A stretch of DNA of 64,000 bases from Aporrectodea caliginosa (Eukaryota > Annelida > Clitellata > Crassiclitellata > Lumbricidae). Shown in pieces: positions 37,301 through 50,000 of this stretch; position 1 is the first letter of the stretch, and the number at the start of each line of letters is the position of its first letter. Position numbers and translations under genes: made by a program. The DNA lies in contig JACEVL010000831.1 of the NCBI GenBank assembly GCA_020284085.1, positions 644,501 through 708,500 on the forward strand, written 5' to 3'. A model generated the notes under the pieces. It was not told the origin of the DNA and did not search any database. It saw only the letters and a list, made by a program, of their open reading frames with translations.

Positions 37301-40300
37301 GTTTCTTCAGTTGTATTATTACAAGAATTCATTTTATAGTTCGTTTTATCGATCACACATCCCACCAAAGTAACTACCACATACGCAGTCACTAAAGTAC
37401 TGCACAGTGAAAAACATAAATCTGAAGCACCCAAATCACCCTCAAAGGTAATAGTGGTACACCAGATTATATAACATGTTCCATTATAAAATAATCTTAT
37501 ACAACACAGTCAAAACATGGATCCCAATAATGGCTGAGCCATAGAAAACTTCATCACTACAACAAGGACTTGTAACACACCTTTTAACGAATCCCAAAGA
37601 CAGAGTTTCTGTGTAAATCCTCATACACCTTCCTAAAGATCCATTACTCGGAAACCTAATTAAGCTTACCGGTGACTCTCGGCGCACGATGTTGTTGATA
37701 TAGAGAAGATTGGTCCACCAGTTGGTCTTACACATTTTATCAGGATCTTCTGGCCAGTGAGGACCACTGCCAAAGTACTTGAAAAGAGTGGCCCAAAAGG
37801 CCAGAACCATCATGTACAATGGTGTCAACCTGAAGTAAAGATAAATAATAATTGGCAGGAAATGTCTTTCCTTTTTGAGCCAAAATAACAAAATAATCTG
37901 CCTTACCAGGTCATAGAAGTTCACCAAGTTGTTACCTTGAAGTCAAACCATCCTCTCAATTTGACATCATCTGAATGCCAAATTATTACCTTACCATACA
38001 TTACTGTAAATTATCTATGAGCTGCATTTGCATCAGTTCCTAAAGCTAACACCTCCACTTATGATAGATTGTGCTGTATGACCTGTATCCGGTACAACTG
38101 GTAGAACCAAAGGTGGTTCATGTAGTTGGCCATTGATACGCCTCAATTCAGAAACACACTCAGGCTGCAGATAATTAACGGTTGAGAAGGTTCATTTGAT
38201 ATAAGCAGAAGGCAGTAGTAGAGGAACAGAATGCTGACAGTCAATATATATATATCCTGTTTACAAATAGTGTCCTTTTGATGGGCTGCAAGCACTTCCA
38301 TGTAGGTATCTTGACAGGGAATTATATAAATTTTATATTACATTATAGTAATTTAAAAAATATTTAAATTTTATATTAAATTATATTATAAACCCTCAGA
38401 ATTAGCACAACATTTTGAGGTTAAGATGAATCCAGCAATTACCTCCAGAACCGATGAAAGAAGAATTTTGGCCAGCCGATGTTACGCAGGCCTTCGTTGG
38501 CTTGGATTTCCTTAAGAAGCAAATACGATAGAAGCGTTCCACTGAAAGCAAAGAGTTTATGGAATTAGACAGAAGCGTTCCACTGAAAGAAAACCAGTTT
38601 AAGGCATTAGAAGAATTCCATTGAAAGCAAAACCAGTCTATGGAATTAGACAGACCTCTCCTAGATCAGCATTCGGTGCAACTCTAATTGATAAAAAATC
38701 TAAAGACATTTAGCCAAATTAATAATAATAATCGTTTAATATTTTCAAACTGACAAGTAGGCAGTATGATTACAATTCATAGTATGAACAGATGATTACA
38801 AGCTATTACAGCAGTCAAATTTAGTCGAAATTACCCCTCTAAATATATAGTTTTAACACCAAGGAATGTCTTTTCCTATTATAAATAATTTGCCCGATTG
38901 CATTTTAGCTTGAATGATTGACATAGTGATGGACTGCTGGATTAAATTCAATCAAAGCATACCAAAAAAGTTATCTTTGAAGTTGATCAACTAAAATCCA
39001 GAAAAATGCAATAACCTAAGAATTACTAAATACCTAACAGAGTTCTACAAAATAAAATAAGTTCGTAAATACCCGAGCACAAAAAAGGTGTCGACCGAGA
39101 GATCACCATTGAGTATTGCTTGGAAACTGAAACGCTTCATTAGAGTAAGGTATTCAATTGGATTACCTACAAAACAAAAGACACTTGTATGCTAAGTAAT
39201 TCTTATGTTCAAATTACATTGTATCATATCTATAGATTTATACAACGCCTCTCGCAGAATAACTATTCAGATGCACTTTCAGCATGGAAACCCCGGGGAG
39301 AAGAAACGTCTTTAGACAGTGAGACACCGATGGAGATAACCCAGTCATTAGTTTAACCCTTAGCGAGGGGGGAAGGTCGTTCCAAGTAGAGGGACCCACA
39401 ACAGCAAATGACCAGTGTTGGGCCAAGGCAGTCCTAGTCCTATGAACAAAAGATCAAGCCGGTCAGCAGAGTGCAAGGAACGAGATGAGGTTGCAGATAA
39501 CAACTTTCACACATAGTCAGAGAGATATTTTGGGGCACTGCCCAGCTGCACTTTGGAGACCAAAAAGAGGATCTTATATCGTATGCACACAGTGATAGGA
39601 AGATTGTGCAAGACTTCAAGCATATAGTACAGATATGCACAAAGCCTATTGTAAAATGGTACACATTGTGTATACCTAGAGACTGAAGTTGTACATGTAA
39701 TGTAACTAGAGGACTGACATAGCACCCCTAAATAGTTTCCAATTTCTACACAGCTACAAGTGCTATCTCATTAGATATTAACTAGTTCTACCATCATGTT
39801 TAAGTTGAATTTATACCCCAGGTGAATAGCAATGTCCTAGCCAACTCTGTCACTCTCTGGCAATAAGTTCAGGCATCTGCTTAAAGCCCAATTTAATTAA
39901 ATCACACAACCTAAGAAAGTATCTTCAAAAAAGAAAGTATAAACAACCACTACACAAAAAAATGCATTTCATAGAACATAATTATCTAAACATAAATAGG
40001 GTAAGAACACAGAATTCTGCTGAAAGCTCTAAGCAAACTTTCAGAGTTCCATCACAGCTAATGCTATTTAGACAGCAAGAAGCTTTCCTTACTCGTTTGC
40101 AAAATACTAAACACGTAGGTATGACCGAGGATGACCCAAGTCATGCTGAGGAATCGAATTCCGTGAAGTGCTTGCAAGTTTCTGTTGGACTCATGCGGCT
40201 CCACAGACAGAATTTTCTTCGCATTTGCCAAAACGGAAAATGACATCAGGAAATGGTAAGTACAACCTAAATCCAATTTAAGACAAAAACCATTTTACAA

Positions 40301-43300
40301 TAGGCCAATATTATCAGCATACAACCTTAAACTAAACTCCAGGCATGGCTGTTGATTGGTTCAACAGCAACCCATATAAAAGTATATCTTAATTGCAAGT
40401 ACACAGCTTTGTCAGAAATGCAAATTACTTGCAGAAGCTCAGTTTGTCGAGTAATAATAATACTTTCCTTATTGTAGTGTTGACTAGCAAGCAAACTGTT
40501 GCAACAATATATGTTTACTCAATTGATTTCCTTGACTAAATTTGATATTTACCAAAGCCAGCACAATATAAAGTATCGTGCCACTTTGGTCTAGCAGTCG
40601 GTCAGCAGTTATTTTAGATTCATAAGTTACTAAAAAACAGTGAAACAAATGTTCAGTAAATTAGTTTAGTATGTTGTTTTGCACTGATAAAGAAAACACC
40701 TACACTGTCCTACAGAAGCAATGTCAGTAAACAACAGCAAACAACTGTAGTAGCACAGGAGATACAAATATAACATACTGGCACTTTACACAACGTACTA
40801 GGATTCTAACCCTACATACAGTGACCATGGCATCTTCATCACTCAAATTCCACCACTCCAAGCTACTCCATGCACCATCCGTAAGTCCAGTCCAGATACG
40901 TAAGACCTTAACGTCCTTAAGGAAGACATACATTCACCGCTTGCACTGGGATACTGACATTTTAGCTGAAAAGCATTTCTATCCAGAACCACAGGAAAGT
41001 GTCTCCACATTCATGACAGAAGACTTTACTGCTAGTACCATAACGAGATATTTATAAAGCGCCTTTAAAGCAAGCTTTGGAAAAGCACAACCTCGAGGCT
41101 GGTTTTGCTTTGGCGGAAATGTCACCAGTGTCTCGGACGACACACCGTTAGTTCCAAGACTCTGAACAATGATATCGCTTTGGTCGTTCCGTTCAGCACC
41201 ATCATCCAACAGCGGATCATCCTCATCATCATCATCTTGATCGCGCTCAGTGTCTGAGTTCACTATCAGCTTTTGGCGCCGATGATTTCTGATAACATCG
41301 ACACAGGTTCCGAGAAGCAGCAGCGCACCCAGAACACAGAAAATTGCTCTGCAAAAACAAAGAGTTTCTCTGTAAAGTCATGAAGCCAAGGATAACATGC
41401 AAAAGTAATTGATTCGTTTGGTGTCACCAGTCTGGCACCATCCCAAAAGTTAATAAGTCAAACTCATCACCATCATGATCATCAGCCACTATCATCATCA
41501 ACAGCTAATGCTATCTACATCACATTCATTATCAACATATTCACTGACATAATGCAACCTTTAGAAGTGTTTGCCACCTATGTAAGTACCATTGTAAAAC
41601 CAGGTCAAGTGAGCATCTTTGTCAGGTTCTAACAGGCACTGTATCAAGGGAAGGTGGCAGCGCTGCACTGCAACCCAGCGTATCAACAAGTGGCAGATAG
41701 CAAAATGGTCTCCAGTAGGGATGTTAGCTGCAAAATAAGTAGGATTCCACGTGATGAAGCAGTCACAGATCAACAGCAGTGCTCTCATCTGGGTGCAATA
41801 ATAACGACAATTTATATGGCGCCATAACGCGGCCATACCGCTACAAGGGCGCCTAAGGGTGCAAGGCGATGGATGTGCTCAGTGGTTCCAATGAACTGGA
41901 GATGAAGCACCAAATTGCTATCGCATGTTCTTACTGGATAAAAACATCTGGCTGTCTACACTGTGCTGAATACTAATCTCTGATGATTTGTGTTGCCAGT
42001 ATTCCTCTACAGTAGTGAGACATGGTTCATCACGGAGGCCCTAAACAGAAAATTTGACCCTTTCAACATGTAATGCCTCAGAATGTTCCCCGCTCAGACA
42101 ATGTGAGCAATCTCGCAATCAGGAGAACAGGGGTAGCACCGATCTCCAAAAACATGTATTGCTCTTCTTGACGAATTCTGCTCACACTGCACAGGACGAC
42201 GGGAAAACCCAGTGGGCCGCCGTGAACAAACCCCTGATGAATTGAAGAAGACCACATGGTTGGCCTAGGACTAGAGTTACAGAGGATATTACAGAACTAA
42301 ATTTGGCTTTCATATAGTATGGCATCACTCTGCTGACACGGCTATGCCTGGAAAGATACATATCCAGTAGATACATTTGCATTCAGACAGTTATAAAATA
42401 AGATTTGGTTTTATACTGATGCATTTTAAATTGCATACAAGTATGCATCTTGCATTTCATATCACCTTTAAGGCACTACCATAATAGGAAACCATCTAGC
42501 TATGTAAAACGTTCAGGCTACACTCAAACGCACGACTACATGAAAGTAATGCCAAAAGTCTAGGTAGCTTTAAACATGTGACTACATAAGAAGTAAATGC
42601 CAAAAGTCAAGTTATATTCAAAGTACATTACAACATCACAAGTATTGGGTACATGGAAAACTTAGGTGACACTTAAAATATATGACTATAAGTTACGTCG
42701 CATTTGCAATATATAAGCTTTGGCAGCTCAGATGTTACAAGCAACATTTGCATCACATGACAATGCAAACCAACACTGAGTGATAGTCACATGACATACT
42801 TAATGTGAAAACAGTATCATAACTACTCAACAAAAAAGGCCAACCGTTTCACTGTATCACTTAACAGCAACGGAAATTAATGACCATATTATCAGATCCA
42901 GGATTAACTACGGTAGTCAAGACAACTACCGTACTTCCTATCTGTAATTTCACCAGCAGCCGCAAGCGATTAGCTTCTACAACTCAACCTTTTTACAGTG
43001 ACACAATCACACCGACTGCCATTATGCAAATATGTTCAATGGAAGGCTAATAAAATTTAATATGCTGTGCTTGGTTTTCAGTTTTGCAATTCAAGTTTCC
43101 CCAGAGTCAAAGCATTGCGGAATTGCATTAATAGACCTATTTTAGACACAATTTGCACATTAAATATAGCTACTTCAGTAGCACCTTTTGTCTCTATGTG
43201 ACATGTCATTTAGCCACATCTTTGTTTATGATACATGAAGCCAAAGTTCACACAGTCCTTATCCATTCACACAGACAGCACTGCAATAGGATCTTAGGTA

Positions 43301-46300
43301 AATATAAGTATTGAGTAACTAATAGGATATTATCAAAAATATCGAGTACCTATAGATGAACAATTACATACACACACTTATAGACATACATACATAGATA
43401 GTTAAATACTTACACACATAAAAAAATATTTCTATACATACATGCATACATAAATACTTACATACAAAAATACGTACAGACACACGTAAATACTTATATA
43501 CATACATACATTGTATACATATATAACACACCTACACACCAATACACACCAACCAAATACAAAACCATGTTCTTTCATAAAGTAACAAAAGTTAACATTT
43601 CTAAAATAAGTACCTGGTAATTGAAAGCTTAAAACAAATATGATAAAAAACATGCACTGTTTCTACTGATGCAGTTCAATACATAAATTCAGTTTATTTC
43701 AAGTTTATTTCAAATCACACTTATTTAGATCAGTTACAGAAGCTGTGTAAGCAGCATGAGTGCTTGTCACAAGCAAGTAAAGGCTACTTACTTACTTACT
43801 CACACGATGTCCTTGAAGGGCACTATATAAATGATTTATTTATATTACATTAGTGTCTGTAAGCAAAAAAGTTTTTCGAGCCCAACAACCAGTGTTTATA
43901 CTAATTCCTTTGAAACAATAACCTATTTGTTGTATTTTCGAACAAGAAATGTGCATCAGCGTCATTTTGAGCATGTTGGTTTTAAAGTAATCATTCATAG
44001 ATTTTTCACTTACATGACGGCAGCTGCTCCAGGATCAATTGGAAGAGCGCTATTGTCATGACAGTCAGCATTTGTCGCGTAGTACGGACTTTCAAAACCA
44101 ATCACTGTGTCATTGAAATAACACAGAGATCATTGTTATTATTTGTATCATGATTATATTTGAAAAAAATGACAAATGCAGGAAGACCGTACAGAAAAGA
44201 GACAATCTACAACAAACTATTATCATTTTAATTATTATTATTAAATAGGCATTTTAGTTTCATGGCCATATTTCATGGCCTTGGCTATGAGACTTAGTCA
44301 CATGGACATGCTTTAATCCTTTAACGACGAGCTGCATTGGGTTCAGAGTCAGTTTTAGCACACGCTCAGCATTAAAGGATTACGGAACATTGTTGTTTTA
44401 AGTCGCAAATATACTGAATTGATCAATGGATTGCAGGTGGCTACTGAAGCCAAGCGGTAGGCTTTTGTAGACACACATTCCAGCAACTGTGAAAAGCTGT
44501 GAACAATATTGTATTATCCTCATTGCAATATGAGGAGGTTGCTACATGAGTAGTCATGGCGTCAGTTGGCCCCATACGATTATTGGTACGTAGTATGGGG
44601 CCAAATGGTGAAAGCAGTTGTAGACAAGAAACCCCATCTTGTAGTTCATTTAGTAACGAATGGAAAGCCAATGGAGTTCATCACATAGAGTTTCAGTGAT
44701 ATAGTCAGTTGCCGCTTGTGGTAGATTAGGTGTGCAACGACATTCAGAAATTAATAGCTTCAGGTGTGACATGACAACACCAGAGAGAATACTGAACTAA
44801 TTTTGGGATTCAAGTTTTATCAGAATTACCAATGTTACAACATGACAATGTTATAAGGGAGTTTCTAATATAGCTCCCAAAGACAGCATTATAACAAGTG
44901 TCCTGTGTACCACTTGTTTCCGAGTCTGTTACCCACACTACAGTACCACACATGAGTCTCCCAGTTTTAATTATTAAACAAGTGCGAATAATGTCTGGAT
45001 TATTCATGCATATACATATATTCAATAATGCAAGCATTGAAAAGAAAAGTAGTTCATATGTATACGTCATTTTTGCTATTACTTAAAACAGCAAGTACAA
45101 ACTGAACAGAGTAAGTGTTTACGAAATAGTAAAGCCTAGACTGGATATACTGAACACGAGAGTGAAAATGAGCTTAAAAACAATGGAAAAGATCCTGCAA
45201 ACAAAAACATGAGGCTAGACGGAAAATCATATCTGACACGAAGACCAGAAGGCGTCGTTAAACATCAACTGCTATGAAAATGCAAAGGAAAAGAAGCAAA
45301 TCTGCAGAGGAACATCTGAAAATGTTCAGTTGCTGTTAGAGTTTTTGTTGAGAAAATACTGCACTCGTAGCAAAAGATGCAACTTATTAGTAACCCTCTG
45401 ATTGTTAATCTTCTTAATTCATGCTTTACAGCACCATTTAACTTCTCTTATTATTTTATTTATAATAATAAATAAATATGCTTATGCTGTTACGTATAAT
45501 TATTGTGAAGCATCAGAGAGAACTGAATGCATGCTGACAGCGGAATCAATTTGAATAGTACATATTTAACATACAGAACATACATGTATATTAAAATCCC
45601 GATTGTTCCAAAAGAAAGGTCTGATGCACAAGAAAGTTTGATGAGCTTGCATTGGTGTGCAAAAGCAAGAAACCTATAAATTTCTGTGAGGCAGCAAAGC
45701 CTACTGATCTGCAACAATGGTGACTCATAAGTGAAACACATAAGTTCTTTCATGTATGCCAGTGCAGTGCAAACCATCACAGACTGTCCAAATATGAGGA
45801 TCTTAAATCGAATAAATTCCTCCATAGGAAGCCAGTACAGCATTTCTTGCATTATATTCAGATACATGTAAGTATATATACACTGCAATATACTGCACAG
45901 ATTAAAGAATACTGATTTTCATATTCATGCATATAAAATATATATATATTATAATATATGCACATTTTCAATATTAGATTACCCAATATACTATATGTAC
46001 ATTATATAACTTATATATAATTATTATATCTACTATAAGTTATGTATATAATATAGTATACATTTACTGCATGACACAACAAATGACTCAAAGTCAAATG
46101 CATTTGAAGTGTTGAAAGAGAGCTCCAAACTTAGAAACTTTATTGTAATGTCTGAGCAAAGCTGCATTCACAGTATTGTAAAGTCTGAATAGCATCACAT
46201 GACCTAAGCAAAGGGTACACCCAAAGCTTTAAAGCTCATTGTAGCAGCTGACACCTCTGTAGTCTAGAACCATCCATCACTGCTTTCATGTCTCTAAATA

Positions 46301-46943
46301 CCAGGCTGCAGTTGCAGTTGGTCTATTTCTGGACAATGGTTTAAGTAATCTCACAATATTAGTGCCTGCTGTATGCAGACACTACTTGTAAGCATGTAAC
46401 AAATTTCCGTTTACCTATACTGACAAGAGCTTTGGCATCAGTCGAATTGCACGTTCGTGGAAGGCAAAAACCAAACTGAATCTCCAACTTCTGTAAAGGC
46501 AAGATAGGGTCTCATCAAATGAGGTCAGGTTAAATAAATTCCTAATAAATAAAAATAGTAACAAAGTAATTGATATATGGTCCAACCACAAAGCTATTAT
46601 GAGCTTTTGGTCATTTCTATCATCAAACTGCAGCTAGTCTCGGTCAAAAACATTGGCATAATACAATGTACCATTTATGTATGAGATGTAAGCAGTTCCA
46701 AAAGCAGCATGACCAAAAACAAAATGCAGATATCAGACGGCAAGTTTAAGCAAATACGCTTGCTGATGTCCTGCTATAAATTATGTGGATAGTTAATTGT
46801 AGAAGAGGATGCTACTAAAACCATTGTAAAGAAGACCTGATCATCATCTGTAATTAGGAAATGAAGACAGATTATTGTAACATCCTGAACAGAAACTGAA
46901 CTCACAGAAGACTATCCTGGTAAAAACTCTATTTTTAGAGAGA

Positions 46944-46978
<35 letters not shown>

Positions 46979-47024
46979 CACACACCTACACAAACACCTA
47001 CAACTATGCACACACACACCTACA

Positions 47025-47087
<63 letters not shown>

Positions 47088-50000
47088 TGCACACATACAC
47101 ATGCAAACTAAATAGAAGACAGATTCAAGGCCAAACAACAGATAATCTGGTATAATGTGTTATGTCCCCAAATAATCTCGAAAATAAAAAGAGGTAAGAA
47201 GAGCTCAGTCCCTTAACACTTTAACGAGTAGCATTGGTTTCCCAGTCGCTTTTACCCCACTCTCATCGTTAAAGTGTTAAGAGAGGCAGCCATGGGTGTG
47301 GAGTGTTAGCAACTTAATTTTTGTGAGTTGTGACACATGAGGGCAGATGGCTAGCTCTCACCCTGACCCCTGCAGCTTGATATTGTCATAGTTGAGTTGA
47401 TTAATGGGCACAAAAGAGAAGCAGAAATCTCAGAAAATTTTTTTGCCTTTCTGAAGATAAAGAAAAGTAATCAGTATACAAACAGAAATTGGACAATTGA
47501 ATGATATAGGCAATAAAAGCTTGCACAGCTTATCTAGCCTATTAACGGTAACTGTAACTATAACCTGTTAAGACTATCAAATTATTAAGTTAGAGTACAA
47601 AATGCAACTTATCAACTTTGGAAAATCTGAGGTAATTCTATCATTTATAGATACTACAAAATTCACTGCATTCAATCTAAAGTGAAATCCAATACAAACT
47701 CAGCACCACAACTTGATTCAAATTGATTCAAATTGAATGCAACAACTTGTAAAGCTATGAATACTAAACCAACAGTTTATAATCAACAATTGAAAAGCTG
47801 CCATTATTTAATAGAAAGTCACCAACCTGTGGATCCGTGGCATGTGTACCATCTCCAATGCTGACAAGGCAGTACCCTCCTAGTATGGTGCTGCTGTTGT
47901 CCAGCTTCTGGGTTTTTGATTTTTCAGACGAGATGCCAACGCACTCTCCATATGTGCCAATCCACTGTGTATTTCCCAACAGAATACCACTTGGAAACTT
48001 TCCAGTTGCATCCACCACTATGAAGAAAGAAATAGGTCTAAAATATCCATTCTATTCAAATTACACCAATCATATGATATGAATTAATGCAGAATCCCTC
48101 TCTCTCTGTAGTCGACTCATTTTCCTTGCCTGCCTTCAACAAATCAAAGATTTCCAGGTTACAAATGGGTAAAAAGTTTTGTTGATCATTCCGAGGCTCA
48201 ACTGTCCAGCAGTTGGAGAAGCAACTGTCCACCCTCTGAATAGTTGAACCAATTCAAAAGCAGCGAAACTTCAATGACAAGCAAATGAATGCAGTTTTGC
48301 ATTATCAGGTTAGCAGGGTTTCCAGATAATTCTTCTTCTGGGCTCACCACCATGGATGTCCATGACAGAACTCATGATATTTCTTCATTCCTGTGCTAAC
48401 AAGCTCAGACTGTGCACAACCATATTGCACCAATCCATGCGCCGCGTCTCTGGATCGATCTACCTCCTGAATTCCGCACTTTTCGGTTCCTCCACCATCA
48501 TCGCCAATCATCCACCATCATCTGCCTCAGGCTCCTCTATCCATCACCCCCAAGGCTTTCCACTCGAAACTAAAGTCTCTGCTTTTCAAGAACTCTTATC
48601 CTGACTCATCTGATCCTGTACCTTCCAATCCTCGACCTAAAAGACACCCGCCTTAACATCTGCTGTGCCCTCTCTGATCCTCTGGAAACCGGACTCGGAC
48701 CTCCCTCGGACTACTCTTTTGGACAACCCCTCTGACTAGACGCAGCACTCGTGAATAAGCTGGTGCTCTGCGCTTGGCTTTCGAGTGGCGCTTTAAAAGT
48801 TTGGAGATTACGATTACGATTACGATTACGACAGTGTCTGATCATTCTCATAGACTTGGTCAGTCTTTGATCTTTGCAATAGTCCATCATTCCAAACACA
48901 ACTGTTTGACCATCCAGGTGTTGTCCATCCTTCAATGTGCTCAAGGAAATAAATTCCTTTTCCATTACTTGCTGCATGATGATGTGTGCAAACTACAGGT
49001 CTGTCTTTATACCTCAGTATTTATGATACTCATTGTCATCTAATGCACAAGATCTTTCTGTAGCATCTCATCTCATACTGCCAGTAATCTGTACTTGTCT
49101 TTTCTGTGTAGCTTCAATAGCAGCACACGGAAGATACATGTTCTGATAATTTGCTCTTAGAGATGAACAATAATCTCTCTGCTCTCCAAATGTTCTTAAA
49201 GGCTGCCGTGGTTTCCACTGCTTCTCCGTATCTCTATGACCAGTACAGTCACTTTTAGTACACTATCATCATTAAAAAATCTAAACGTAGGCCTACACGT
49301 TTTTCAATAGTGACCATGGGCCTTGACCCGGCCCATTGTTGCATAGGATCATTCATAAAGGACTCCTAAAAAATTACCTAATTGGACCCCTTCATCCCTC
49401 TTGTACACACTTGGAGTTACCTTCCCTTTGCGGAAGTCAGCATCACAGGATGACTGGCTATAAGATTCCTGCAGCAGCACATACTCACATACCCATCAAC
49501 CGACTTATCCTTTCTGCTGCTTTTACATGCCAAACTTGAATCCACTTTTGAAGGTCATCATCATTCTTTTTATTATTACTCTACAGTCTCTATGCATGCT
49601 GATGAAAATGGTTATTGAGCCGCCTGCAATGGAAAATTACTAATGAGGAATCAATTTAGTACTGCCATCTACGTGAAATTGGTGTTTAAGGAACAGGATG
49701 TACTGAAAAACTAGGCCTAAGTAAGGCCTAGGCCAGAGTATAATAGTTAGATGCAGGCAAAATGTACTGGGCATAACCACTCCTCTCGTCCTCATTGGGA
49801 TTACCCCTCCCTTCCTCTTCATTGCAGGCACCCTTTATGGCAGCGTTGTGACTCTTCCTCGGTTACACATAATTTATTTTCCTAACTTAGTTCAAAATTT
49901 GTAATAACATATGGAGAACTGGAAAATGGCCAGAAGATTGGAAAAGTTCAGTTTTTATACCTTTATTTAAAAAAGGAGATGCGAAAGAGTGTGAAAATTA

